This document shows, piece by piece, positions 35,588 to 48,891 of a DNA stretch of 64,000 bases. Within the stretch, counting starts at the first letter, position 1. Every line of letters starts with the position of its first letter. The position numbers were made by a program, and so were the translations under genes. The stretch covers positions 62,001 through 126,000 of the forward strand of contig WBMZ01000190.1 in assembly GCA_013400975.1 (NCBI GenBank), written 5' to 3'. Origin of the DNA: Atrichornis clamosus (Eukaryota > Chordata > Aves > Passeriformes > Menuridae). The notes beneath the pieces were generated by a model. It ran no database searches. It saw only the letters and a list, made by a program, of their open reading frames with translations, and was not told where the DNA came from.

Positions 35588-37588
35588 CTCCATGCTGGGG
35601 CTGCCCTGCCCTGCACAGCCCTGCTCCTCCTGGGGGTGTGTGACTCTGGCCTTCCCCACCTGAGCACGGGCTGGTGGACGCTGGTTAAATTAACTTTGGG
35701 TATTTGCCCTGTCTCTGGGGTGGAGTTGTGTGTGGTCACATGGATGTGAGCAGAGACAGTTGTTTTTCCTGCAGCCAGCATGATTGTGGCACACACTGAG
35801 TTCCCCCCTTCTGCCTGGCAGATGGCAGTGGAATGCTTTGCAGAACAGAGCCAATATCCTTAGTTTCTGAGCAGTGATAGCCATCCATTTTTAAGCCAGT
35901 GAGAGTTAAGACAGAGCAAGGAATTCAGAATTTGATTCTTTAAAATCCATATAACTTGGCTGGGCACAGCAGTGAGGTGTATGGTTCTTCTCTCTGAAAG
36001 CCTTGGAAGTTGTTTTGGATTGAGTTGTTTGAATCCAGTAACATTTGCTGTGTACTTCTGATTTAGCTAGAAGCAAGCAAAAGTTCAAACTGAAGTCTTG
36101 ACTTCGCTAAACATAAAAATTCCTTTTGTAGGATACATCTGCTTTGATCTCAGTTTGACTGTTTGTCTCTTCTGCATCTTGCATCTCATTTGTATTCCAA
36201 CAGGATAAAATGAACTTGATAATGGCCTTTTAGCTTGTCATCTTAAAACACATGCTCAGCCTGGAAGAGCCAATAAAAGTCATGTTTATGAGAGTCTTAC
36301 AGTCTAGTGATTGGGAATGGGCTGACCTGTCGGCTGCAGGAAAACATACAAAGTGGATTTTAGATGGTTCTTGTAACTAGTGATGTTCAAAACTAACAAA
36401 CACGATCATTTTGGGTCTGAGCACTGTTCCAAAATGGATTAAAGTCGAAGAAACATTTTCATGTTTTTATCAGGCATTCACACAGTGTGGTTCCCACTGG
36501 GAGCATCTGCCCTATCCAGGGTGTCTATATGTCATATGACCAGGTGGAAGCAAGTCACATCGCTGCCATCATAGCCAGAGGGAGGAAGTGGGTGCCTTCA
36601 GACTTACTAATATAAGGTTATAATACACCTGTAAGAGAGGTGGTTGTGAGCTGTCTTCTAAAGTTACCAGTTTCCCACCACTTACCTCATAAAAATGTGG
36701 GTATGGCTGGTTCAGGCTTTGGTGTCCAAGGTCCAGTGAGATGAATCCCATTACCAATGCGGAAATTCAGTGTTCCATGTACTTGTGCAGCTGTTTTCCT
36801 TTGGCAGTGATGATTTGCCCTCTCTGGGTGTGTGATAGCACACTTGTCATTTATCGGAGAAACCTGTGTTGCCTGGAGTTCAATCCAGCTTTGATGTAGG
36901 TTGCAACCTCAGAGAGAAGAGTAAACAGCCTTTACTTGTGCAGTAGGTCCCTAAAACACGTATGACTGACTACTGCCGGCAGAGCTGGGGTAAGGCAGGA
37001 ACAGAGAGTGTTTTGATGGCACCGCCCGTGTGCTGGGAGCGTGGAAGGCTCGTTAGTGGATGTGATTCAGCACTCCCCAGTTCTGACTCGGCTGCCAGCA
37101 CCGGTTTACTGTCTGGTTAGTGAGTCAGCAAACTTGCAGCTTCACCCTGCCCTCGTCTGGATGAATATTTACTGAGCCAGGGGACAGAGGCTGCTGCAGG
37201 CAGGGCACGTGGTGCCTGTGCGGGGAGGGTGGTGGAAGTGAGCGGGATGTGGCTCAGAGGCCTCCAGCCACAGGGCCTCTTGGCTGGAATGAGGAATCTG
37301 TCCTGAGACACACCTTATTCAGTTATTTTCTTTTCCAGTTCCTTATTCAGTGGTTTTCTTTTACAATAAAGCTGGTGCAAGGGACTGGATATGTTTTTCT
37401 CAGGAGCTTTGGTGAGTGTCCTCAGTGATTGCCTGAACTCAGAGCAGATGTGGAAGTTGTTCCATCCTGGGTTATCATTTACACTGTGTAGTTACACACT
37501 GGTCATTTACACTGCTGTGGCTCACAATGCAGGTTTCCTTGACAAATAGGGACTCCCAAGTGAAAATAATTGGATATGTAGATTGATT
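35588..37588. other. Non-coding stretch with a MARE-like site
   Basis: TGAGTCAGCA at 37121-37130 is 10 bases of the 13-base MAF recognition element and includes an AP-1 core. A 28-base near-duplicate lies at 37313-37368. No exon was recognised. Confidence 0.4.
37313..37368. repeat. Imperfect 28-base tandem duplication
   Basis: The unit beginning ccttattcagttattttctt at 37313 is repeated at 37341 as ccttattcagtggttttctt, with a few substitutions, indicating an older duplication. Confidence 0.85.
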
Positions 37589-37992
37589 ATAGAATCATTT
37601 ATATTGGAAAAAACCTCTAAGATCATCGAGTCCAACCACTCCCCCAGCACTGACAAGGCCACCTCTAACCCTTATCCCCAAGTGTCACATCCACATGGCT
37701 TTTAAATCCTTCCAGGATGGTGACTCAATCATTGTCCTAGACTGTCTGATCCAGGGCTTGACAACCTTTTCCATGAAAAGATTTTTCTTACTATGCAATC
37801 TAAACTTCCCCTGGCACAACCTGTCTTGTCCTGTCCCTTGTTCCCTGGGAGCAGAGCCAGACGCTCACCTGGCTGCAGCCTCCTGTCAGGGAGTTGTGGA
37901 TAGTGAGAAGGGCACCCCTGAGCCTCCTTTTCTCCAATCTGAGCCCCTCCAGCTCCCTCAGCTGCTCCTCATCAGACTTGTACTCCAGAGCC
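37589..37992 (-). mobile_element. CR1 LINE 3' fragment (type B)
   Basis: A minus-strand copy of about 400 bases with atcatcgagtccaaccactc, gtcacatccacatggctttt, gtcctgtcccttgttccctg and cagctccctcagctgctcct. It is collinear with the copy at 2659 over nearly its full length. Confidence 0.92.
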
Positions 37993-40699
37993 TTTTGTTA
38001 TTTATTAATTATTACGAGGAGCATCACACAGCTTCCACTCCCTGAGAATAAAAAACTTTGACATGGTCCAGACTGAAAGCACAGAACCTGAAGCAAGCAA
38101 GAACATATGAAGAACTCTTTTAAAGGTACCTGGGAACTAGTTAAGTCCTGAATTTTGGAGGGAAACCCCCATATTTTCCCACTGTGGTGTCTTGCATGGA
38201 CATGAGATGAGTAAGGTGGCACAGGAAGGGAGATTTTTCATTGACTTGCAGTCTTGCAGTAGTTACTTGGAGTAATTATCATGCCATCCTGGTAAGGCAG
38301 TCATCACATTACACTTGTGGATGGATTGGTGTCTGATGTACCTCAGGAGAGAGGGACAGAGCTTCCTTCTCTCTCTTCCACTCCATATTATTTTATTCTT
38401 TTCTTCAGCACACATAGAGCAGAGATAGAGAGCACAGGGGAAGGATCAGAGGGCCTGTATGAGCAGCATCTCATACAGAAATGCAGGAGCAGAAACAGAT
38501 GGCCAAAGCTCTTGCTTGAGTGGCCAGAGAAGCTGATGCTTCTGATGGAACTTTTATCAAAGCTGCAAACTTTGATGGAAGTTCCAGGTACCAATCCCAC
38601 ATAGTTTTAAACAGTTTGTTTCTTCATTTCTTGTGTAACTGTTGTATGATGCAGAGGTGGCTAGAGTAGAGATTTGAAAGATTGCTTTGAGGAGTTAAAT
38701 ATGGCTTAGTGTTGAAACAATGGCTGATGCTGCTTAAAAAAAAGGCAGCAACTCTTAGATTCAGTCACGTTCTGCTGTTAGGGCTGAAATTGTCTGAAAG
38801 AAATGTCTGGAATTGCTTGACATTGTCTCATGCGTTTCATCCTCACCATTGTTAAGGTTCGTTAATGATTCCATTATAAACCCCTATTTGCAGAAATGGT
38901 TTTCTAAAAGCAATCTCTGTGTTATATTATTATGTTGTTTATATTATATAAATGCTCAAGGACTAGACATGTATTAATAGAGAGCCTTGTGATTGTGGAG
39001 CCAGCAATTACTTGACTGGTGATTACTCTATCACAAACTCTGCTGACTCTCAGCACTTTGGACAGGAGAATAAAATTCCTTCTGCAAATTGGGAAGATAA
39101 TTTCCTTTGGAATAGTGGTTGTTGCACAGTGCTGGAAATCCTCTGAATGCAGATAAGCAGTAAAAGCCAGTTAGCTTTAGGCAATGCAGTTGATGCTTTG
39201 GAATAGACTGCCATGGTGAAGAGCCTTATGAGTCACCAGGGATGTAATGAAGATGCTAAAGGAGATCTCCAAGCCTTTCAGGAGAGGACGTGCTGGGTGG
39301 AAAACCAGGCAGCTGTAACCATTTCTCTTCCCTGTTCTCCTTCCATAACGTGTCCCAGGTACGTGACACTGGGTGGGATAGCCATGGGAGCAGGATGAGG
39401 CACTTTCTCCTTCCTTTCTGTAGGATTAATCACTGTCTCTTCCTTACTGTGTCACTGCACCTCAGTAGAAGAGTGAGGCCACTCAGTCCCCAAAGAGGAA
39501 CAAGACAGCAGCATTAGAGGAGTGTGCAGGGCAAGATCAAGTGATTAGGATAATGTCCTGCTGGCTTGGTTGCTCCAAGGACCCAAGAATCCCTTCCTAC
39601 CCCTCTGGGTTCAGTGGTGTCACAGGCTGCCTCTTCCATGAGGATGCCATAGGACAGTTCTCCCCACGTGCCAGCCTCACCTATGGCAGCATCCAAAGGA
39701 TGATCCATGCGGGACTCTGCTTCCTCCCCTCTGCTTCTCCATGTGTCCCAGGTGCTTATGGGTTAGGGAAGGGACCAGTCCTTGCACACATACCCCAACC
39801 ACAACACGTTACTGTGTAAAACATGAGATTCCAGCATGGTTCTTTAGGAAGCCCAAGTTGGAAAATTCTAGGTCAGCGATTCTTCATCCTTTCCAAACCA
39901 CTTTGGCCTTCCCTACACCCAGTGGCTTCTCCTTCTTTAGAGGGATAGTGGGGAAAGAAGGACCAAGCCCCAGGCCAAGAATCTCTGCTCTCAGTTGCTA
40001 TCAAAAGCACAAAGACTATAGATAAAAAGTCTGTATTTTTGTTCTTAAAAATTCAGCAGCTTTGCCAGCAGCTAAGCTGCCTTTCTGGTCTTTTCCTTTT
40101 TATTTCCCGTCATTCCTATAGCAAATGCCTTGAATAAAAATGGTAAAGCTTTGTCCCTACAAATTCTTGCATAAGATTTGATAGTTATCTCTTGGTGAAG
40201 TGCTCTGAAGCCAGGGCTCTTTAGAGGTGTCAGTAACCACTTCCTGGCAAAGGAAGCTCCCAGCACAGTGCTGGTTATGCAAGGGGATGGGATCTTCTAA
40301 GAGTTGCAGAAGTTGTGCCTTGAACAAGAAGTCTTTGTTCCCTTGTCCCACAGGTTGACACTGGTTTGCTCAGTGAAACTTCTTCATTGCTCCAAGGGAA
40401 CAACTTCCAATAACATTAATAGCAATAATAATAGGGAAGTAGAAGAGAGAGATGTCAGGGAAAGAGGGACAGAATATGTCCTGGTTGTCTCAAGGGAAGT
40501 GAGGAAGAAATGTATCCATAACCTATATATATATATATTTCTGTATCTATCTTGGTTATGACAGTTTTTATAGGGTGTTAAAAGGGAAGAGCCCCCTGCA
40601 ATACTTCTGCTTTATTATCAGACACAGACCTGGATGTCACCTGTTCTTTCGCCCAAGGCATTCCTGATTTAGCAGCTCTACAGGAGTTCCATTATTCAA
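37993..40699. other. Non-coding stretch, simple repeats only
   Basis: A TA repeat lies at about 40523-40539. The part 38820-39000 is AT-rich with homeodomain-like words. No CR1 and no supported exon were found. Confidence 0.4.
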
Positions 40700-41240
40700 A
40701 GTTTATTTTAAATAATTACTGTAATCATCCGTATATTGTCACAGTGTAAGGAACCAGAAAATTGCATTGCATAATTCCCTTGCAGTTGTCTGAGAAATCT
40801 CCCGTCTGCGTTGCCAGCACGGCACAGAGATTTGATGTGAAATCCCAATTTCCTGCAAAGGGGCTGCCGTGGTTTCAAGTTCTGGAGGCGCCGTCGCTGA
40901 TATTTTTATGTTTTATCTGCCGCACTCAACAATTGAATGAAAGAGAAGTGTTGGCAGAGGTCAAGCATTGTTTGAACGTGTTGCAAATGGTTTCCCAGGG
41001 AAACAGCAAATCAGTACTCATAGGCTCCTGCTGCATCCCCAGAACAGCATCCAGCCACCAGCCATAGCCCCGTGTTTACCGTAGTACTCAGGACCAAGGG
41101 CGATGCAGACTCAAGCCAGAGTGAGCGCCTGAGTAGGAGAGCAAATCCAGAGGATGAAGAAACATTCAGCAAGAGTGGCACCATTACCATCTTACAATGT
41201 TTCCGAATTAAATTCGCCTGTGCCAGACGGTAAATGCTTT
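40700..41240. promoter_or_regulatory. Candidate conserved element with retained CpG and a palindrome
   Basis: This repeat-free block has many CpGs despite average GC (atctcccgtctgcgttgcca, ggaggcgccgtcgctgatat, ctgccgcactc). It contains GTTTCCCAGGGAAAC at 40990-41004, a palindrome apart from its central base. An open frame without ATG runs from 41024 to 41230 on the plus strand and includes DSSQSERLSRRA and TITILQCFRI. It ends near a donor-like acg/gtaaat at 41230, and an AG at 41090-41091 could serve as an acceptor. It could be an enhancer or an unannotated alternative exon; I recognise no protein family. Confidence 0.3.
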
Positions 41241-42749
41241 TTTTTTAAAATTTTCTCATCCTAGGCAGGAATTCACTTTGCATGCTCCTTCTGCTCCGTT
41301 CCACGCAGAGTAACGGGAACGTTATGTGTGTGTGTGAATGTGTGTTTTTAAAGTAATGCTCAGATAGCATTTTTAGCACTTTAATATCACCTGGGATAAG
41401 TGTAGTTAAATTTCTGTTGCCTGTGTTCAGCTGCTGTGCGAATGATTTCTGATGAAGGAACTGATGTTGAAATGTGAACAATGGATAAAGTTGTTGTGCT
41501 TCAATTCTGGCTTTTAAAATTATATGAAATTAGGTGCATATAATGTTATTGACATTCCTGGAGTATTTTACTGTTGTGCTCTAGATTTGTTGTTTTTGCT
41601 GTGAAGACAGAGGCACCAACTTTTTTGTGCTCGCTGTCCTTCTGCTCAGTATAGCAGTTGTCCCCTTAAACTGCTTTCCCCCCCCTTATTTTCAGAAGTG
41701 TCAGCTCTGAAATGATTCTTTAATACAAAAACCACAAGACAGAAATTGGGAATTCTTTTTTATGCTCTTGATCAGACATAAGAGCCTCATTCCTTTGAGA
41801 CTGCCCACCAACTTCCCATCACACTCCAGAGTCACTGGGAATGTGGTGATGTTGTCCAGCAGGAGATGTGACTGCCCTGAGAGTGAAACAGAAATCAAGC
41901 TCAGCGTGCTGAAAATTTACAGTGGGTATACATGCTGTATAAATCAAAGATCAAAAGGAAAGCTTTCCTAAAAATATTCCTGATGTTCAGGTATGAGTTT
42001 TTGGCTTAAATGTCTGTAGAAATCTCAGGCTTTAACTGCACTGGTTTAGTCAGTGTCAGATATTTTAAAGAGGTACTTTCTGAAGTTGCTTGTTCTGCCA
42101 GGAATGAGCTGATTTCACACCAGGTATGTTGGTGAGGAGCTGTAAAACTGCAAGGTGTGTGCTGTCTCTGCTTTGAGCCGACCAGCAATGAAAACGTAAT
42201 TCCTTTTTGTGAGTTAAACTCAGCGCTACATCCAGGAGCAAAACAAAGCAAGGGCCACGGTCCAGTGCTTGTCAGCAGAGTGTGACTTCCAGTTCTTCGA
42301 TCTACCTGGCTCAGGTTGCCTCAAATTACAAACAGGGCTGGGCTTTGATAGTCCAGGCAATAGTTTGTGTTGTTTTTCTTGGAACTGTGTGTGTGATATT
42401 AAGAATTCTGCAGGCTTGGTAGTTACCTGATGTTTATTTCTTGAGGGAAAGCGCCTTAAGGAAAGTTGGAAGAGCTGTCTGCTTATTCCTGGTGCACAGC
42501 ACTAGGCTTTAGGATGTGTGATATTGTAATTCATACACTCACCTGCTCTTTTAGGAGCAGTGTTATGGCCAGGTGAGCTGGCTCTGCTGGTAAAGTGGGG
42601 TGATTTGCTGCTCTTTATTTCCTGAGGGCTCAGATCAGGCTTGTGTCACGCCAGGTGGTGAATGCAAAGGATTAAATATTGTCCCTGCCCCAGAGGGGTC
42701 TATAAAAACTCACAGGTTGCCTTCAGCTTCACCAGCCCAGCTGCTGACA
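41241..42749. other. Non-coding stretch, TG-rich run only
   Basis: A short TG run lies near 41323-41344. Nothing else was recognised. Confidence 0.4.
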
Positions 42750-42807
42750 GGTGCCTCTGTCAGACCAGTCCTAACCTAGGTGCCTCTCTTAGACCAGTCC
42801 TAACCTT
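42750..42807. repeat. Near-identical 29-base tandem duplication
   Basis: ggtgcctctgtcagaccagt at 42750 recurs at 42779 as ggtgcctctcttagaccagt, followed in both by cctaacct. The few mismatches indicate a fairly recent duplication. Confidence 0.92.
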
Positions 42808-45800
42808 CTCCCCATGTTGGGCTGCAGCAGCAGTGTCAGAACTGCACTGCCTGGTTCTTCAGGGAGGGAAAATCCAGTCGTTGTAGGAAGAAAGGGCAAT
42901 AGAGTGGAAATGACTACATGACAGCACTTGTCATATCCAACAGGCTGAAAATGGAAAGGTTCTTGCTTGGGATGAAGCTGGCCAAGCTGAATTAATACTG
43001 GACCCATACATTAAATGTGTGTGCAGCCAGTTTTACAGATCAGCAAATATTTTAGCAGGAATTCCCAAAGAATCCTAATGGGATAGGGCAGCCAGCTTCC
43101 CAGGAGCACTGCATCTGTCCTCTCGTTCCTTCCCGAGCATGGAGAGGTCACATGGAAGAGATCAGATGGCAGTTTGTGCCGGGAGGAGAGCAGGGGAGCA
43201 GTGTGCTCTGTGTTGGCACTTTTCACATAGTTGAGGTTTGTGGCTTCCTAGACACCTCCTGATAGAACCAGAGGAACTGCTGACTCCTGGATAGTGGAGT
43301 GAAATCCAGGCAAGAAGACTCCTTCAGCAGAGAAGAGACACCCAGATGCTTGTCAGAAAGTGCTGCTCATGTGGAAAGAAATGGAGCAGAGACAGCTGCC
43401 CAGAAGGGTTGGTGTGTGGGTGAGTGTTTCTGGAGGATGTGAAATGTGTGCCAAGCTGGCACCACAGCCACCAAATCCTTTTGAGAATGTCTTCATCTCA
43501 GCCTGGCCAGCCCCCAGTGCCCAGCATCAGCCAGGTGTGTGGCACAGACACTGCAAGGAGGAGACTTATCCCAAATATGCCATCATGGAAAGGCAGGAAT
43601 GAGACCTGTCAGAGCTATTACCTCAAGGGGCAGTGGAGTCAACAGATCTCCCGGGGTTGCAACATGCATCAATACAATGATAAATACTTTTGCCCCAGTT
43701 GCTTACCTGGGAAATGCTCCTTAACCCACCCTTCCTCAAATGTGCTTATTTAGGCTCTAAGTCAGGCAAGGAAATTGAAGCATGTGCTCAATGCACTGCT
43801 GTGCTGCCATGGCCTGAGTCTGAGACAGTCAGGGTTGGGCCCATCCAGATCCAAATAAATGTAAGCCTTGGTAGCTACCAAGAAAGTTGTCGGAGCTCCT
43901 TGGAGTCAGCAGGAGAGCTGGACACCTCTGAGAGGTGATTCACCTCCTCAGATTGGTATCTGAGGGAGCTGGAATGAGTCACTCCCTGGAGGCACCCATC
44001 AGCCAGGAGAGGCAATAGTTTGTGTAGGAAATAAATACAAATACAAATCCAAAGTGTTGCTGAGCTGTCTGTCAGTGTGCCGGCTCCTTTTTTGGATCTT
44101 GGGAGACCCAGGAACCAGCCTGGATTTACTGCTGTGTGTCTTGAAAGTAGAAGCCATATGGTAATTATTTATTAATGTGATGCTTATGAGTGATATGTGG
44201 ACTGTCCTGGGTCTCAACTCCTTTCACAACAACTTAATGTCAAAGGAGCCTCACGGCTTTTATTGAAGCTATTCTTGATTTACGGAGTGAAAGTAAAAGT
44301 GAGTGTTTAACTCAGAATGTCTGTCTGGCTTTGGAAATGTCACCAAATTCTAGCAATGAGAAGATTAATTTTCAAAGGATTTTTTTAAAATAAATTGTTA
44401 ACCTTTTGTTTTGGAGTGTATAAATTGTGAAATGATTGGAAGCACATCTGATACAATTTATTACCAAGTTTATAGCAGAGGTTTTCTTTAATGGGATGCT
44501 GTGCAGCTTTGAATCAAATGATTTGTGTTTATCTTACTCAGTCAGTGCTGGAGTGGTGGGAAGAAGGTCTGATCCCAGAATTCTGAGATTGGCTTGAGTC
44601 AGTGTTAGGTCAGGTGTATCTGGAGGGTAAAAAATTGCATAGGCTGTTGCAGCAAAGGACATTCCTTTGAATATGTGAGTGAATTGACTGAGTAGAATTC
44701 AGTCCAAAACATTCCACTGCACATGGATGTTCTAAATCTTTCTCTTTTTTTGTGGGTCAGTGTAGGTAATTTTGTGTTGTAGAAGTTTTGATTTCAACAA
44801 ATAAAAATCATTCTTCATTTGCAACACTTCCTTCTACGTTCCTTGAAACTCTAAGTATGTTTTCATGCCCACTAACTTTAAAATATGAGTAGCCACTGTG
44901 TTTCAAAATGCATACTCCAGCTGCCAGTTCCACTGCAGATGTTCTCAAATAAGTTCCTTTCCTAGGATCTGTTCTGACACTCCCACTGGTGTGTTATTTT
45001 TGGTGTCAAATCAATGAAATTCCTTGTCAATGCTTAAAAAGAGGCAGTGATACATTTGTTTGAGTTATGCTGAAATGAGAAGAAAGTATTTCCATGTTTT
45101 TAACTATACTTTCGATAAAATATAGATAGAAAAAAGATTTGAACAGGCATTTGGATTTTTCTAATAATTTTTTAATATGTTTTAAGGAAAGTTATTAATC
45201 CAGGGCAATAAAAAGGGGAGCCATGAAAGAATTTGAGACATCCTTCGGAGTGGCCATTACATTCAGGGCTCTGGAAAAGGCAGTCTTGCCTACAGCCAGT
45301 AGCACCTCCACATGCTTCCTGCTAGGGTCCTTTGTTTTGTTTTTATTGTTGTTTTCTAATAGCTGCAGCTATGGAGAGTAAGGGATGTGGCAGCCTGGAT
45401 TCACTTTGTGCTGCTTTCCTCGGTCAGAGGCTTTAGGACACAGCACTGGGTGCAGACCATGCACAGCCTATTTGCTGGCTGGCACAAAAGCATCCATCTC
45501 AGAGCAGGTTGTTCAGCAGAAGAACATGTAGCTGATGTGCAGAGAGATGCATTTGCAGGCTTGCATTTATCAGGTTTGCATGCAGAGGCATCAAACTTAC
45601 AGCAGTTAATGTGGGAAGCCCTGTCTCAGAGGCGAGCAGCCGGCTGTGGGGATCTGGGGACGTGTGAGGAGATGCCTTTGTGCAACTTAGCAACTTTTTC
45701 CCACTTCTCCTTATCTGCAAAACAATGATCCTTATCTGTACACCCTTGTGACATGGTTGTGTTGAACGTAAGTAGAAGCTCCTCGACTCTCCAACATATG

Positions 45801-48650
45801 AAGTCCAAAATCAACCAGAGCAACTGGGAGCAGACATAGGCTGCAGGTGCCAGGGCCAAGTGCAGTCTCAGGTTGTTCACACAACTGACATGGACCACAC
45901 ACATATGGTCCTGCCCATTTCCAGTCGTCTTAATTTAATTCTGAATTCCTTTAGTTGCCAGATCTCCTAGTGTTAGATGCAGATGCACTCAGCTCCTTCT
46001 CATCAGTTCTTGGTATTTCTTTGTTCAAAACTGACTTACAGTTTTGCAGTTGACAGAGTTGGGCACATCTTTTTGATTTAATGGCTCATTCTCAGCCTAT
46101 CCAGCTATTGCCAGGTTTTCTTGCTGTTTATCTCTTGATTTAGATTGTGGTGTGCCTTTCCTAGATGGTGGTTATAAGGTCCTTATTTTTTCAGCAGTCT
46201 GGACCTTAAATCACAAGCTAGCACCTTGGGACGTGGTCCCAACACTGTTCCCATCACAAGGCCAAGGAGATGCAAGTCTGGAAGATGACTTCAGAAAGAC
46301 ATGTGTGTCATCCCTCCTTTAAGGCAGAGTCAAGTACACCCTGGCTGTCCCTGGCAGGTATCTCTGTCATTTGTCTCTGCTGTGAGACCATTTTTCAGGC
46401 ACTTGGCGGTCCCTGTGGTCAGAGCTGTCCTTCTCCCCATGTGAGATGTGGGATGTGAGGGTGGTCTTTCCCCAGGCATTGGATGGTGTAACAGGGGGGG
46501 ACTGTGGCCTTGGCTGTGGTCGGAGGAGTGGGAGGTAGGAAGCCATGTGGGTGAGGTTTGGTGCTGAAGCACAAGACATGACTGGTGCCTGTGTGGAGGA
46601 TTTTTTTGACTGTCTAACTTGGATTCTCTCCCCTGACACATAGTCTGGAACTGCTCCTCTGGAAGGGTTATTACGTGCAGGGGTGTAGGGTGGCAAATCC
46701 CTTGGCGAGGCACTAAGTGAATTACAGGATGTGAAATGTAAGTTATTTACTTCCTTTGCTGCTCTTTGTTCACTTTATTGCAAGGATGCGAGGGCATGTA
46801 GAAGTTGTTGAGATTCCTCGTTGCAAGCAAAGTTGCTGTCTGCTGATCTGAAGTGAGGGTTGTGTACAGACACTGAAGGGATAATTGGCAGAAACTGCTG
46901 ATGGATGTCACTAGTAAACCACAACAAAAATATCTACTTTTTCTGCTTTCTTCTCTTGACAATAGTTAATCATAGTACAAGACAAATGCTGTACACCATC
47001 ACTGAGTCATTTGTTTTTCATTATAATCTGAAAATCTTTTCCCCTTGGAAAAAAAAATAAATTATTGTAACCTTCTCATCCCCTTCAAACATAAAAGCTT
47101 CCAGAACAAGCAAATAATAAAAGAACAAGGCATCACTCTGAACAGACATCTGTGCATTACTAACACACAGAGACCATTGCAATGTTTAAATGGAGAACAT
47201 TATCTCCAAATGCCTCAGACATGCTGAAATGAGTTTTCCTAACTGAGCAAGAGATGCTTGTTCTTTAAACCTGTGTAGCACATTGCCTGCCAAGCATGCT
47301 TGCTTGTTTTCTGGATTTTACTTGGCTTTAGGAAATGTAATTACAAGTTCACGTTCCTGGTCAAATTGCTGGTTCTGAACACATAAAAAGTTGAGGAGAG
47401 TTTGCCCTTCAATTTTAACTTCCCAGCTGTTATCTTCCGGTATGTCAGTGTGTGTGCCCAGACAGCTGGGCTGGTTGTACTGACTTCCTGTGGGTTTACA
47501 CCAGTGCAATCAAGGGCAGAATTTGATTTTACAGGCGGTGGCTGGGATAAAATAAGCTATGGACCTAAGACACCGTTGGATTGATGGTGTTGGATACCCT
47601 GCTCCCAGCTGTGTGCTAACAGTAACAAACAATCCAATTAAAGCCAAGACTAATCTAACCTAATGAGGTTTTACTGTAAAATGGACAGTAGCAGCTCTCT
47701 TCACCTCTCCCAGTAGCAGCGTCACTCAACCCCCTTTCCATGTGCACCCACTGTTTCCCTGGCTGCAAAAGTCACATCATCTTCTCCTTCCTGTGGACCA
47801 GTGAGACCAGAACGTCACAGTGAGAGCCTCCAGCCCTCACGATGGTGACCTGGCAGCTCAAGGTGGGCTCGTTCAGAGGCTGGCGGGAACACCGGGCCTG
47901 TGAGGTGCCAGCGGGGCCGGCGCCACGGCAGGCACTCCCTCCAGCAGGTACCAGGGCTGGGTGAAGGGAGTGTTGGCAATTCTTTCACCGGGGCCCAATT
48001 TAGCAGGAACATTCAACTGACGTCTTTTCCACACAACACCAGACCCGCTCCTACCTCCATCCATCTGTCAAAGCCCAGTGACTGCTGCCGCGGCTCTGGT
48101 GTGGAGACATCCTTTTGTCAGTGCAGAAACAATGATATATCAGGAGTTGAGAGTTTGAGGACACGGTAAAAATAAGTCTGTTTTAATACTAAATAAGTAA
48201 AAGGCAGATTGTAGGTGCCTTGAACAACCTTTTGGAAAAGCTGGTCTCTCTTCTGACTGCAGTGGTAGCCACAGGTGACCACTGCTCTGCAGGGCTTTGG
48301 GAATATAACATGAAGAAATTGTCCAGCTCATTCCCATCACCTATTTAACCATCAATTTGGTTGTGTACTCAAACAAAGAGTGTGTATTTCGGCACATGCC
48401 ATCAAGCCAGAAGTTGCTGTCTCTAAATAAGCCAACACTTTGTGTCAGTAATGCAGTGCCGTGAATGCACAGATGGCTTTTGGAAGGGAATTCAGTTACC
48501 TGTTTGAGAGGTTCTAAATTTCCATCAGGGCAGTTGGATAAAAAAGAAGAGAGAAAGGAACAATCAATTCTAAGATTATCTGACCATAGAAGTTACTTGC
48601 AGGACTGCACTTTTGTGTTGTGATTATTTAACTGGCAATCCATTCAGTCT
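42808..48650. other. Long non-coding stretch without recognised CR1
   Basis: About 5.8 kb carries no recognised repeat or exon. The part 44240-45230 is AT-rich. A short GC-rich patch around 47880-47940 (caccgggcctgtgaggtgcc, ggggccggcgccacggc) is too small for a CpG island. Overlapping open frames at 43360-43940 and 45387-45904 show no similarity. Confidence 0.4.
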
Positions 48651-48891
48651 GGGACTGGAGGGAACGGCAGGAAGCTATGTCAGGGGAGGTTCAGCTTGGA
48701 TACGCGGAAAAAGTTCTTCACCCAGAGGGTGGCTGGGAAGTGGTCACGACACTAAGCCTGACAGAGCTAAAGGAGCATTTGGACAATGATCTTGGGCACA
48801 TGGTGGAATTCCTGGGGATGTCCTGTGCAAGGCCAGGAGTTGGACTCAATGGTCCTTGTGGGTCCCTTCCAACTCAGGATATTCTATGATA
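48651..48891 (+). mobile_element. CR1 LINE 3' fragment (type C)
   Basis: The plus-strand copy reads tatgtcaggggaggttcagc, aaagttcttcacccagaggg, gtgcaaggccaggagttgga, cttgtgggtcccttccaact and caggatattctatgat. The tail is a single ATTCTATGAT unit. Confidence 0.92.
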
